This document shows, piece after piece, positions 28,983 to 37,459 of a stretch of DNA of 64,000 nucleotides (its first letter is position 1; every line of letters begins with the position of its first letter). This stretch comes from Microvirga terricola. Lineage in GTDB: Bacteria; Pseudomonadota; Alphaproteobacteria; Rhizobiales; Beijerinckiaceae. Below the pieces are notes generated by a model. It did no database searches and was not told the DNA's origin. It saw nothing but the letters and a program-made list of their open reading frames with translations. The translations under genes were made by a program, and so were the position numbers. Location of the stretch: positions 62,001 to 126,000 of the forward strand of contig NZ_JAATJS010000007.1 in NCBI RefSeq assembly GCF_011777495.1, given 5' to 3'.

Positions 28983-30401
28983 TCAGTGATTGCTGTGGCC
29001 GTTGCCGGCGGTAGCCGAAGGACGCTTGCGAGGATCGACAGCACGGAATTCCGTCGCCTTCACACGGCTGTCGGGGGATGTCGCACGGGCGGGATCGGCG
29101 AGCGGTTCACCGGTCCATTCGTAGGCCACCGTTCCCTCGGGATGCTTGTACCAACCCGGGTCCTTGTAATCGTTGGCGGAAAGGCCGGGCCGCACTTTCA
29201 CGACGGAGAACATGCCGCCCATTTCGACTGGGCCAAACTGGCCGTAACCGGTCATCATCGGCAGCGTGTTGTCCGGAAGCGGCATTTCCATTGTGCCCAT
29301 TTCGCCCATGCCGGTCGAACCCATCGGCATGTAGCCCGGCGCGACTTTCTTGATCGCGGGTGCCGTGCGCTTCATGTTCACGCCGATATATGTCTTCACG
29401 CTGTGTCCCATGGCGTTCATGGTGTGGTGAGACTTGTGGCAATGAATCGCCCAATCACCGGGTGCATCCGCCACGAACTCGAAGGCCCGCATCTGTCCGA
29501 CGGCGACATCGACCGAGACCTCGGGCCAGGCCGCGCCGTCGGGCACCCAGCCACCATCCGTGCCCGTGACCTTGAAGTCGTAGCCGTGCATGTGGATCGG
29601 ATGGTTCGTCATGGTCAGATTGCCGAACCGAATGCGGACCTTGTCGTTCTGCCCCACGACGAAGGGATCGATGCCCGGAAAGACACGGGAGTTCCAGCAC
29701 CACAGATTGAAGTCAGTCATCGTGTTGACCTTTGGCACATACGACCCGGCTTCGATATCGAAGGCGTTGAGCAGGAACACAAAGTCGCGGTCGACGCGGC
29801 GCTCCGCAGGGTTGCGCGGATGCACGACGAAAAAGCCCATCATGCCCATCGCCATCTGCACCATTTCGTCAGAATGCGGGTGGTACATGAACGTACCGCT
29901 CTTCTTCAGCGCGAATTCGTAGACGAAGGTCTTTCCCGGCGGGATATGCGGCTGCGTCAAGCCGCCGACACCGTCCATGCCGTTCGGCAGGATCTGTCCA
30001 TGCCAATGCACCGCGGTGTTCTCCGGCAACCTGTTCGTGACGAAGATGCGGACCTTGTCGCCCTCGACCGCTTCAATGGTCGGTCCCGGCGACTGGCCGT
30101 TATAGCCCCAGAGATGCGCCTTCATGCCGGGAGCAAGTTCGCGCACCACCGGCTCCGCGACGAGATGGAACTCCTTCCAGCCGCCATTCATGCGCCAGGG
30201 CAGCGTCCAGCCGTTCAACGTCACGACGGGCTGATAGTCAGGCCCGCTCCTGGGGAAAAGTGGCGGCTGCATCGTCGCCTCGGTCATCGTCGGCGCCTCG
30301 GGCAGGCTCGCGGCCTGGGCGCGTCCGCTGATCATGGACGCACCGGCCAGCACCAAGCCTCCGGCACCGAGAAAACCTCTGCGAGAAAGATGATCTGTCA
30401 T
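28983..30401 (-). CDS. Tat-exported multicopper oxidase (CopA/CueO type)
   Basis: A 472-residue oxidase. It starts at the ATG with GGGAG six bases upstream, since the twin-arginine signal (SRRGFLGAGG) then lies at residues 6-15. Copper motifs HWHG, HPHSDE, HPIHMHG and HCHKSHHTMNAM supply the trinuclear and type-1 sites, with Met as axial ligand. It likely oxidises Cu(I) to the less toxic Cu(II). A GMGEMGTMEM Met-rich loop may bind extra copper. Confidence 0.88.
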   Translation of the reverse strand: MTDHLSRRGFLGAGGLVLAGASMISGRAQAASLPEAPTMTEATMQPPLFPRSGPDYQPVVTLNGWTLPWRMNGGWKEFHLVAEPVVRELAPGMKAHLWGYNGQSPGPTIEAVEGDKVRIFVTNRLPENTAVHWHGQILPNGMDGVGGLTQPHIPPGKTFVYEFALKKSGTFMYHPHSDEMVQMAMGMMGFFVVHPRNPAERRVDRDFVFLLNAFDIEAGSYVPKVNTMTDFNLWCWNSRVFPGIDPFVVGQNDKVRIRFGNLTMTNHPIHMHGYDFKVTGTDGGWVPDGAAWPEVSVDVAVGQMRAFEFVADAPGDWAIHCHKSHHTMNAMGHSVKTYIGVNMKRTAPAIKKVAPGYMPMGSTGMGEMGTMEMPLPDNTLPMMTGYGQFGPVEMGGMFSVVKVRPGLSANDYKDPGWYKHPEGTVAYEWTGEPLADPARATSPDSRVKATEFRAVDPRKRPSATAGNGHSNH

Positions 30402-30417
30402 GGTTCGCTCCCTGGTT

Positions 30418-31917
30418 CTAGTGCCCGCCGGCGCTGCCGCCGGCCGCGGCTGCGACGGTTGTGCTGCCGTCGCCGTCACTCCCGCCGGCTCCTCCGCCCA
30501 CGAGTGCGGCCTTCAGATCGGTTGCGGCGATCCAGAAATCGCGTCGGGCATTGATGGCGTCGAGGTTGCTGAGGATGCGTGCACGAGCATCGATGATGAG
30601 CTGGCTGACATCGGCCAGCATGCCGCTGTACTGGAGCAGCGATTCGTCCTGAATCGCCTGCCTCAAAGGCAGAACGCGGCTTTGATAGTGCTGAGCGAGA
30701 TCATAGTGGCCGCGATAGCGCAGATAGGCCTCGCGCGCCTCCGAGCGGACGTTGACCGCGCGTTCGGCCACACGGTTTGCGGCCGCCATATAGGTTTCCT
30801 CTGCGTTCCGAACGCCGATTTCGCCGAAATCGTAGATCGGAATCTGGAAGGCGATTTCCAATCCACGCCGATTGAGTTTCTCACGCTCCACCTTGCCTTC
30901 CGCCGCATCGATGAACGTCTTGCGGTCGTACTTCTGCAGGCCCGCAAGCTCGATGTCGGAAATGAACCGGGTCGCACCAGTCAGGCCATATTGCCCCGCC
31001 ACCGCATTCAGATCGGCACGTAGCGCTCGCAGATCGACACGCGTTTCAAGCGCCCGTCGTTCGATATCCTTCGCGCTGACAAGGCTCGCCGGCAGGGACG
31101 GTAGCGCGTTCGGCAGACGGAAATCGATCTCGCGGCCCCACACACCGAGTTGGCGGGTCAGGCGCTCACGTGCGACTTTCTGTTCGATCCGGGCGCGAGC
31201 GAGCTGGGCTCCCAATTCCACATAGAAGGCATGTTCGCGAGCCTGCTCAAGTTTGTTGAGCGCACCCGATTCGCCAAGCTGCTGGGCGAGTTGAGACATC
31301 GCCTCCGCCGACGCAAGGGCCTGTTCGAGGAAGGCGACCTGCTGATTGGCCGCAATGGTGCGATAGTACTGACGGCGCGTCTCAGCCGCGAGCCTCAGGA
31401 CCGCCTCCGCCGTCCGGAACTGCGCAGCGCGGAAGCGCTGTTCGGCAATCGCCGCGCGACCCGGAAGCGTCGCAAGCTCGAAGAGTCCGATCAGAATCTG
31501 CCGCTCGACCTCAAGCTCGAGGCCGCCGGCGAGACGTGACAGAGCGAAAGTCGGCCGCGGCGGCAAAGTCGCTTCCACATACACAGCCTCCGAGACCCCA
31601 AGGTCGTTGAAGGCGGCTTGCAGACCCCGGTTCTGCAGCAGCGCGATCTGCACGGCGCTGTCGGGGGTGAGGGGCTTCTTCAGCAGCGCCTCCGCGCGCG
31701 CCTGCGCTGCGGCAGCGTCAACTTCTGTCGTTGTTTTCACAACGCCCTTGCCGAGCTCCTGCTGGGTAATGCCGCGTGCAAGCGACAGGCCGTTATCCGG
31801 CGAGAAGGTGGCGCACCCTGCAAGCGCCAGTGGCAGGAATGCGGCCCCCGCAAGCAGGAAGCGGCGATGCGCCATGGGAGAGGTGCCCCCACGATTGTTG
31901 AGAGAATACGTAGACAT
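30418..31917 (-). CDS. TolC/CusC-like outer-membrane efflux lipoprotein
   Basis: A 499-residue outer-membrane factor with a lipobox (LALAGC, Cys35) and long coiled-coil repeats (AEQRFRAAQFRTAEAVLRL..., ARARILSNLDAINARRDFW). A later ATG at 31875 would give a shorter, more usual signal peptide. The C-terminus is Gly/Ser-rich. It is the channel component of a copper export route, but no adaptor or RND pump is encoded beside it. Confidence 0.83.
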   Translation of the reverse strand: MSTYSLNNRGGTSPMAHRRFLLAGAAFLPLALAGCATFSPDNGLSLARGITQQELGKGVVKTTTEVDAAAAQARAEALLKKPLTPDSAVQIALLQNRGLQAAFNDLGVSEAVYVEATLPPRPTFALSRLAGGLELEVERQILIGLFELATLPGRAAIAEQRFRAAQFRTAEAVLRLAAETRRQYYRTIAANQQVAFLEQALASAEAMSQLAQQLGESGALNKLEQAREHAFYVELGAQLARARIEQKVARERLTRQLGVWGREIDFRLPNALPSLPASLVSAKDIERRALETRVDLRALRADLNAVAGQYGLTGATRFISDIELAGLQKYDRKTFIDAAEGKVEREKLNRRGLEIAFQIPIYDFGEIGVRNAEETYMAAANRVAERAVNVRSEAREAYLRYRGHYDLAQHYQSRVLPLRQAIQDESLLQYSGMLADVSQLIIDARARILSNLDAINARRDFWIAATDLKAALVGGGAGGSDGDGSTTVAAAAGGSAGGH

Positions 31918-31926
31918 TGGGTTTCT

Positions 31927-32142
31927 TTATTCGGTTGGCTTGGGGGCGACTTGCCGGTTGATCTCATGCCAGTCTTTCGGGCCAGTGACCTCGAATGGCA
32001 CCACGCCTGCGGTCACGCGTGGCGTCACAATACTGCGCGTGCCGATGGTGGGATCGGCAGGAGATGCGAGATGTTGCGGCGCGGTCGGCAGGCAAGCGCC
32101 GAGGATAGCTGCCAGCCCGGCCGCCATTATTGTTTTCATCAT
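31927..32142 (-). CDS. Small lipoprotein of the copper block
   Basis: A 71-residue protein with a lipobox (AAILGAC, Cys17) and a short Pro-rich mature part. It lies nine bases before the outer-membrane factor and is surely co-transcribed. No domain is recognised. Confidence 0.65.
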   Translation of the reverse strand: MMKTIMAAGLAAILGACLPTAPQHLASPADPTIGTRSIVTPRVTAGVVPFEVTGPKDWHEINRQVAPKPTE

Positions 32143-32325
32143 TGAATTTTGCCTTTGGCGCTATGCGCCGCACAAAGGGCAGCAAGTGGCCATGTCGTTC
32201 CGTTTCCGGGCGAAAAGCCTACTCGAAGCCGATATGCGGAAGTGTCGCGCCGATTGAGCGAAGGTCTGGCCGGGCCTGTTGAGAAGGCGCGCCGGTTCGT
32301 GCGGGCTCACGCGCCCGCGCCTGGA
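32143..32325. other. Gap inside the copper block
   Basis: 183 bases between the His/Cys-rich gene and the small lipoprotein. No gene, clear promoter or hairpin was found, so it is unclear whether transcription continues across it. Confidence 0.35.
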
Positions 32326-32712
32326 TCAAGCCGTTCGGGGAGGACGTTCGTGCCGCGCCGAGAGATGACTCTCGACCTGCTCATCGCTCAGGATCGCGCG
32401 CAGGCGGGCAAAGGGTGTCAATCTGCCGACCACGACCGCCATTGTCGTCGTAATGGCGTGGCAGATCATGTCGCAGCAAGTGGCCGGGGCCGCATGGTGC
32501 GGTGTGTGGCGCGAGGGGGATCCCACGTCCCTGGTGACAGAAGCCTCACCCTGACCGTCTCGATCATACGAGGCATGGTCATGATGATGCGCCGCGGCGG
32601 CAACAGTCTCTTTCTGAAGTGACATCGCGACAGCCGCGCTCACGCCACGGACGGGAAAGACCGCCATGGTCAAGGCCAGCAAGATCGCAATCATCGTGCC
32701 GAAGCGCCGCAC
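32326..32712 (-). CDS. Secreted His/Cys-rich protein of the copper block
   Basis: A 128-residue protein with a signal or anchor helix (7-26), a histidine patch HHHDH (42-46), further His (HTPHH) and a Cys cluster CCDMICH (79-85), ending in a charged tail. These residues suit copper binding. No established family was recognised with confidence. It is the first gene behind a MerR/CueR-like promoter. Confidence 0.6.
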   Translation of the reverse strand: MRRFGTMIAILLALTMAVFPVRGVSAAVAMSLQKETVAAAAHHHDHASYDRDGQGEASVTRDVGSPSRHTPHHAAPATCCDMICHAITTTMAVVVGRLTPFARLRAILSDEQVESHLSARHERPPRTA

Positions 32713-32781
32713 GGATCATCCTCTCCGGATCGCACGCCCCGGCTTTGGTCGGAGCATGCGGGGATTCCATCACTTTGCCCT

Positions 32782-32812
32782 CGGATGAGGCTTACAACGG
32801 TAGCAAGGTCAA
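32782..32812 (-). promoter_or_regulatory. MerR/CueR-like promoter of the copper block
   Basis: On the minus strand TTGACC (32812-32807) is followed by a dyad CTTGC-TACCGTT-GTAAG and, after an over-long 19-20 base spacer, a weak -10 (CATCCG). Long spacers with a dyad between the hexamers are the hallmark of MerR-family activation, and CTTGC/GTAAG resembles copper-responsive CueR/HmrR sites. The regulator gene is not in the window. Confidence 0.5.
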
Positions 32813-32866
32813 GGTACCTATAGCGGTTCGTCGGGAACCGAAGACCATCCAGAACGGTTACGGTTC

Positions 32867-33196
32867 ATGGCCAGCGTTATGACCTCGGTGCTGGAGCAGC
32901 CCATGGCACGGCAAAGGTTTCTCGCCATCGTCTCAAGCGTCACTCTTTTTCTCAGCGCGCCCCAGGCGATGGCCCACAGTTGGTATCCTATCGAATGCTG
33001 TAGCGACCGCGATTGCCGGGAACTGGCCGAGGACCAGGGGGAGACGGTCGACGAAACTCCCAACGGCTGGCAGCTTTGGGACGGCCGAATCATCGCGCGT
33101 GGAATTGCCAAGCCGTCACCGGACAAAAAATTTCACCTCTGCGAAACGGCGAACAAGACCATCATCTGCTTCTTCGTGCCGCCGGGAGCGTCGTGA
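32867..33196 (+). CDS. Conserved secreted Cys-rich protein
   Basis: A 109-residue protein, divergent from the copper block. The signal peptide ends near QAMA-HSWYP; starts at residues 6 or 13 are possible. The mature part begins HSWYPIECCSDRDC, a motif seen in small secreted proteins of Rhizobiales, with two further Cys near the end. Function is unknown; the Cys could be disulfide-bonded or bind metal. Confidence 0.65.
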   Translation: MASVMTSVLEQPMARQRFLAIVSSVTLFLSAPQAMAHSWYPIECCSDRDCRELAEDQGETVDETPNGWQLWDGRIIARGIAKPSPDKKFHLCETANKTIICFFVPPGAS

Positions 33197-33204
33197 AAGG
33201 TTGC

Positions 33205-35121
33205 TCAGATCGTGATCTGGGTTCCGACCTCCACCGCACGGCCGGTCGGTATGCCGAAATGCTCGGACGCATCGCTGGCGCGGCGCGACAGCCAGATGAA
33301 CAGCTGATCCTGCCAGCGCGGCATTTCCGACTTCAGCGACGGCCTGAGAGCCCGGCGCGACAGGAAGAACGACGTCTTCATCACATCGAACTGGAAACCT
33401 TGCTTGCGGCACGCTGGCAGCGCTCGCGGAACATTCGGCACTTCCATGAACCCGAACCGCAAGGTGATCCGCAGGAAATCATCGGACAACCGTGCGACCT
33501 CGGTGCGCCTGCTCCTGTTCACGCGAGGCGTGTCCTCGGTCACAACACTCAGGATGACGTTTTTCTGATGAAGCACCTTGTTGTGCTTGAGATTGTGCAG
33601 CAAGGCACTGGGCGTATGACTCGGATCGGATGTGAGGAAGACGGCGGTGCCTTGCACACGCTCGACGGGGCGCGCCTCGATCATCCGAATGAAGTCCGTC
33701 GTTGGGACCTCTTCGCGCTTGGCTCTTTCCGCCAGCAGCCTCACCCCACGCCGCCAGGTGAGCATGACGGTCATGAGCACGCCGCCGACAGCAAGCGGAA
33801 TCCAGCCGCCCTGAACGATCTTGAGGCCGTTTGCCAAAAGGAAGATGCTGTCGATGAGAAGAAACGGCACGATCAGGAGCGAGGCCATCACGGGCGACCA
33901 GCCCCAGACCCGCCAGATCACGAGGAAGGCGAGGATGGTGGTGATGACCATCGTCCCGGTCACCGCGATGCCATAGGCTGATGCCAGTCCGCTCGATGTT
34001 TTGAAAACGACGACGAGCATGAGAACGGCCAGAAGCAGGAGAAAGTTGATCCGCGGAATGTAGATCTGCCCCTTCTCGGTCTCCGACGTCCGCAGCACCG
34101 TCATGCGCGGTAGAAGGCCAAGCTGGATCGCCTGCTGTGTCAATGAGTACGCTCCCGTAATCACCGCCTGGCTGGCGATGACGGTTGCAATCGTTCCGAG
34201 GACGACCATCGGCAGGAGAGCCCAGTCGGGGTAGAGGAGGAAGAACGGGTTCTCCAACTTCTGTGGCTCCGCGAGAAGCAGGTCTCCCTGCCCGAGATAG
34301 TTCAGGGCGAGCGACGGCAGCACAAGCGCCACCCATGCCACCTGAATTGGCCTGCGTCCGAAATGGCCCATATCCGCATAAAGTGCTTCTGCGCCTGTGA
34401 CAGCAAGAAACACGGCGCCTAGTGCGATTAATCCGGCCGAGCCGTGACTTTCCAGAAAGCGGAATCCGTGAATCGGGTTGATGGCAGCGAGAATGGTCGG
34501 ATCCTGAACCACGCGCAGCAGGCCGCCCAGGGCGAGCACGACGAACCAGCCGACCATGATCGGCCCGAACCAGGATGCGACACGCGCCGTGCCTTTGCTT
34601 TGCACGAGAAAGAGCGCAACCAAAATCCCGATGCTCAGCGGAAGAATGTAAGGTTTCAGCGCCGGCGTGATGAGATCGAGGCCTTCGACGGCAGAAAGAA
34701 CGGAAATCGCCGGTGTAATGATAGCGTCGCCATAAAAGAGTGCAGCGCCCGCAACGCCTAAAACCGGCACCAGTAAGACGCTGTGTCCGAGTGCGCTTTG
34801 CGCCAGCGCCATGAGAGAGAGAATGCCACCCTCGCCGTGATTGTCGGCGCGCATGATCAACAGCACATATTTCGCCGTGACGATCACGATCAGCGCCCAT
34901 AGGATCAGCGACACGACGCCGTAAACCATCTCGGACGTTGGCGCGCCGCCCGCTGCCGCCGCGGACAAGGCTTCTCTCAAAGCGTAAAGGGGACTTGTCC
35001 CGATATCCCCATAGACGACGCCGACGGAGCCGAGGGCCAACGTACCGAAGCGGGTTGGAAGGTGGGTTCGATCCTCCTCGCCCGGCTCTCCGGCTACGCC
35101 AATCACAACATCCTTGGCCAT
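33205..35121 (-). CDS. kup: Kup-type low-affinity potassium transporter
   Basis: A 638-residue KUP/HAK/KT protein. It has about twelve transmembrane helices, with the signature [17 protein letters not shown] near the N-terminus and [17 protein letters not shown] segment in the first third, followed by a cytoplasmic C-terminal domain. It is a proton-coupled potassium uptake system working at higher potassium than Kdp. It is convergent with the Cys-rich protein gene. Confidence 0.93.
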   Translation of the reverse strand: MAKDVVIGVAGEPGEEDRTHLPTRFGTLALGSVGVVYGDIGTSPLYALREALSAAAAGGAPTSEMVYGVVSLILWALIVIVTAKYVLLIMRADNHGEGGILSLMALAQSALGHSVLLVPVLGVAGAALFYGDAIITPAISVLSAVEGLDLITPALKPYILPLSIGILVALFLVQSKGTARVASWFGPIMVGWFVVLALGGLLRVVQDPTILAAINPIHGFRFLESHGSAGLIALGAVFLAVTGAEALYADMGHFGRRPIQVAWVALVLPSLALNYLGQGDLLLAEPQKLENPFFLLYPDWALLPMVVLGTIATVIASQAVITGAYSLTQQAIQLGLLPRMTVLRTSETEKGQIYIPRINFLLLLAVLMLVVVFKTSSGLASAYGIAVTGTMVITTILAFLVIWRVWGWSPVMASLLIVPFLLIDSIFLLANGLKIVQGGWIPLAVGGVLMTVMLTWRRGVRLLAERAKREEVPTTDFIRMIEARPVERVQGTAVFLTSDPSHTPSALLHNLKHNKVLHQKNVILSVVTEDTPRVNRSRRTEVARLSDDFLRITLRFGFMEVPNVPRALPACRKQGFQFDVMKTSFFLSRRALRPSLKSEMPRWQDQLFIWLSRRASDASEHFGIPTGRAVEVGTQITI

Positions 35122-35296
35122 GACCCGTCTCGTGGATCGGAATTCAGCTTAAGGGAGCTGAGATAGTGCGGCGTTGATCTTCCGCAATTCGCCAAGAACC
35201 GCGCACCCCTAGACTGCCGCTTTGGCCGAGCGGACGCGCTTCGGCACGATGAATTTCCCGACCGGGCCGCAAATCCATAGTCAAAGGAGATTGTCC

Positions 35297-35833
35297 ATGA
35301 AACGCTGGATTGTTGGAACTTTGCTTGCTGGCACGCTTCTCGCGATGGGCGGAGCGGCGAGCGCGCAGCAGCGGGGCATGACGCGCCCAGACGGCATGGG
35401 TCCGATGGGGCGGCCTTCGCCGGAGGACATGGATGCGTTCCGCGATGCGCGCATTGCCGCTCTTCACGCTGGTCTGAAGCTCACTCCGGATCAGGAAAAG
35501 CTCTGGCCGCCGGTGGAGGACGCCATTCGCAATCTGGCAAAAGTCCACCGCGAGCACATGAAATTGATGATGGAGGGTGGCATTGCCGATGAGGACGCGC
35601 CGCGCCGGATCAAGGCCCTGGCAGACAGGCTTTCTCAGAGCGCAGATGCTTTGAGAAAGCTCGCCGATGCAGCCACCCCGCTCTATGCCACCTTCGATGA
35701 CGCCCAGAAGCGACGTCTGCGCGTCCTCGTGCACGGAATGGGTATGGGAATGGCCATGCAATTCAAGATGATGCACCCCGGCCATGGGATGATGCCCGGC
35801 ATGCATGAGGAGGAGGAAGAGGAGGATAACTGA
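35297..35833 (+). CDS. Spy/CpxP-like periplasmic LTXXQ protein
   Basis: A 178-residue protein. The start is the ATG with AAGGAGA seven bases upstream, not the earlier in-frame ATG. It has a signal peptide (1-24), an LTPDQEKLW motif (LTXXQ), a mostly helical body and a Met/His-rich tail (GMGMGMAMQFKMMHPGHG) ending in acidic residues. This family includes periplasmic chaperones; the Met/His tail suggests copper or zinc binding. Confidence 0.78.
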   Translation: MKRWIVGTLLAGTLLAMGGAASAQQRGMTRPDGMGPMGRPSPEDMDAFRDARIAALHAGLKLTPDQEKLWPPVEDAIRNLAKVHREHMKLMMEGGIADEDAPRRIKALADRLSQSADALRKLADAATPLYATFDDAQKRRLRVLVHGMGMGMAMQFKMMHPGHGMMPGMHEEEEEEDN

Positions 35834-35841
35834 CCGAGAGC

Positions 35842-35902
35842 CCCTGGAGGGAGAGAGTGGCCATGCTATGACGATGGCAGATTGGCCACGCTCGCCCCAG
35901 GG
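35842..35902 (+). promoter_or_regulatory. Large RNA hairpin in the leader of the NRAMP-related gene
   Basis: Nested stems can form: CCCTGG (35842-35847) with CCAGGG (35897-35902), then an 11-base arm (35853-35863) with 35883-35893 at 10 of 11 pairs, then TGCT with GGCA, closing an 8-base loop. AGGGA, the only Shine-Dalgarno candidate (ten bases before the ATG), lies in the 3' arm. It also follows the Spy-like stop by nine bases, so a terminator role is the alternative, though no T-run follows. Confidence 0.6.
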
Positions 35903-35913
35903 ACGGCTCATAT

Positions 35914-37218
35914 ATGGCACTATCCGACGATTTCGACCCGGAGGATCTTAGCCCGGTTGTGCCTCCCACCAAGCCCCGCCTTCTGAAAATTCTCGGCCCC
36001 GGATTGATCACCGGCGCGTCTGACGACGACCCCAGCGGCATTGCGACCTACAGCCAGGCCGGCGCCCAATTTGGCTATGCTCTCAGTTGGACGATGCTGT
36101 TCAGCTATCCCCTGATGAGCGCCGCCCAGATGATTAGCGCTCGCATCGGGCGCACCACGGGTCACGGCCTTGCCGGAATCCTGAGGCTCCACTATCCGAA
36201 CTGGCTGCTACAGGCGGTCGTGGTGCTCCTGCTCGTGGCAAACACGATCAACCTCGGCGCAGATCTGGGCGCAATGGCGGCCGCGCTCAATCTGCTCCTG
36301 CCCGGACCACGCCCACTCTACATTATTCTCTTCGCGGGAATCTGCATCTACATGCAGGTCTTCCTGCAATACACGCGCTATGTTGCCGTGTTGAAGTGGC
36401 TCACGCTCGCGCTATTCGCCTATTTCGCGGCTCTTATCGCGACCGAAGTCGATTGGGGCAAGCTCGCTTCCCATCTCGTCATCCCTCAGGTGCATTGGTC
36501 AACAGACTATTTGACCGCCATCGTCGCGGTTCTTGGCACCACGATCAGCCCCTACCTGTTCTTTTGGCAATCCGCCGAGGAGGTCGAGGATATCCACGCA
36601 TATCCCCGCCGCGTGAATCTCCTTGATGCGCCGGAGCAAGGCAAACGCGCCCTCCATCGAATCGAAATCGACACGATGGTCGGGATGGCTCTCTCGAATC
36701 TTGTCGCGCTCGCAATCATCATCACCTCCGCCGCGAATCTCAATTTTTATGGCATCACCGACATCGCGACCTCCGCGCAGGCAGCCGAAGCGTTGCGGCC
36801 GGTCGCGGGACCCTTCGCCTTCTGGGTCTTCACCATCGGAATCGTGGGGACGGGACTTCTTGCGGTGCCTGTCCTCGCGGGCTCGGCCGCCTACGCCATA
36901 GGTGAGGCGCGCCGTTGGCCAATTGGCTTCTCACGCAGGTGGCAGGAGGCGAAGGCCTTCTATGGCACGATTGCTCTCGCAACGATTGTTGGCATGATCA
37001 TCAACTTTACGGCCATTAATCCTATCAAAGCTCTCTACTGGAGCGCCGTTCTCAACGGCGTGATCGCTGTCCCCGTCATGGTAACGATGATGCTGATGTC
37101 GGTCCGCCGCGACATCATGGGCCCTTTCGCCGTCCGGGGCAGGCTCCTCGCGCTTGGATGGGCTTCCACCATCATAATGGGCGTTGCCGTCGTCGGAATG
37201 CTAGCCACGGCAATTTGA
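35914..37218 (+). CDS. NRAMP-related divalent metal transporter (possible Mg2+ type)
   Basis: A 434-residue membrane protein with about eleven helices and the NRAMP fold. In helix 1 the classical DPGN motif is replaced by DDDPSG (37-42). In helix 6 the classical MPH metal motif is replaced by TTISPY (209-214). Loss of the Met ligand argues against manganese/iron selectivity. NRAMP-related proteins with altered motifs have been shown to carry magnesium. The adjacent mgtE supports this, but transport of Mg2+ here is inference. Confidence 0.75.
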   Translation: MALSDDFDPEDLSPVVPPTKPRLLKILGPGLITGASDDDPSGIATYSQAGAQFGYALSWTMLFSYPLMSAAQMISARIGRTTGHGLAGILRLHYPNWLLQAVVVLLLVANTINLGADLGAMAAALNLLLPGPRPLYIILFAGICIYMQVFLQYTRYVAVLKWLTLALFAYFAALIATEVDWGKLASHLVIPQVHWSTDYLTAIVAVLGTTISPYLFFWQSAEEVEDIHAYPRRVNLLDAPEQGKRALHRIEIDTMVGMALSNLVALAIIITSAANLNFYGITDIATSAQAAEALRPVAGPFAFWVFTIGIVGTGLLAVPVLAGSAAYAIGEARRWPIGFSRRWQEAKAFYGTIALATIVGMIINFTAINPIKALYWSAVLNGVIAVPVMVTMMLMSVRRDIMGPFAVRGRLLALGWASTIIMGVAVVGMLATAI

Positions 37219-37377
37219 TCGTACCAAACGCAACCTTCGCCGCGAAATCCTCTTGACGCGACGCCGCGAGAGGAGCATTTGCCCGGTTATCCGCACAGCT
37301 TCGCCTACCGGCGGGACCGCGCGGCCCATAGGAACCCAAAACCCAATGCCAAGCGACAGTCACAGTCGATTGCCCGT
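37219..37377. other. Intergenic region between the NRAMP-related gene and the mgtE hairpin
   Basis: About 160 bases with no gene. It probably holds the mgtE promoter; no clear hexamers were recognised. Confidence 0.35.
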
Positions 37378-37442
37378 GCCGTCACGGCTCATCGTGGACG
37401 CCTGATCGTTTGATCGGCTCGCCACGATCTGCCGTTCACGGC
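37378..37442 (+). promoter_or_regulatory. Extended RNA hairpin in the mgtE leader
   Basis: A long interrupted stem: GCCGT/ACGGC (37378-37382 with 37438-37442), ACGGC/GCCGT (37384-37388 with 37431-37435), ATCGTGG/CCACGAT (37391-37397 with 37422-37428), and GCC-GATC/GATC-GGC around a GTTT loop. It ends 17 bases before the ATG; the Shine-Dalgarno AAGGTGA lies outside it. The two GCCGT/ACGGC pairs could also form two small separate hairpins, giving a possible switch. Confidence 0.6.
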
Positions 37443-37459
37443 GATCGAAAAGGTGAGCC

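Noticed and set aside
28503..30554. 683-codon plus-strand open frame opposite the multicopper oxidase
   Set aside because: Its length follows from GC-rich codon use on the other strand; the minus-strand frames carry all copper motifs and the plus-strand translation has no domain.
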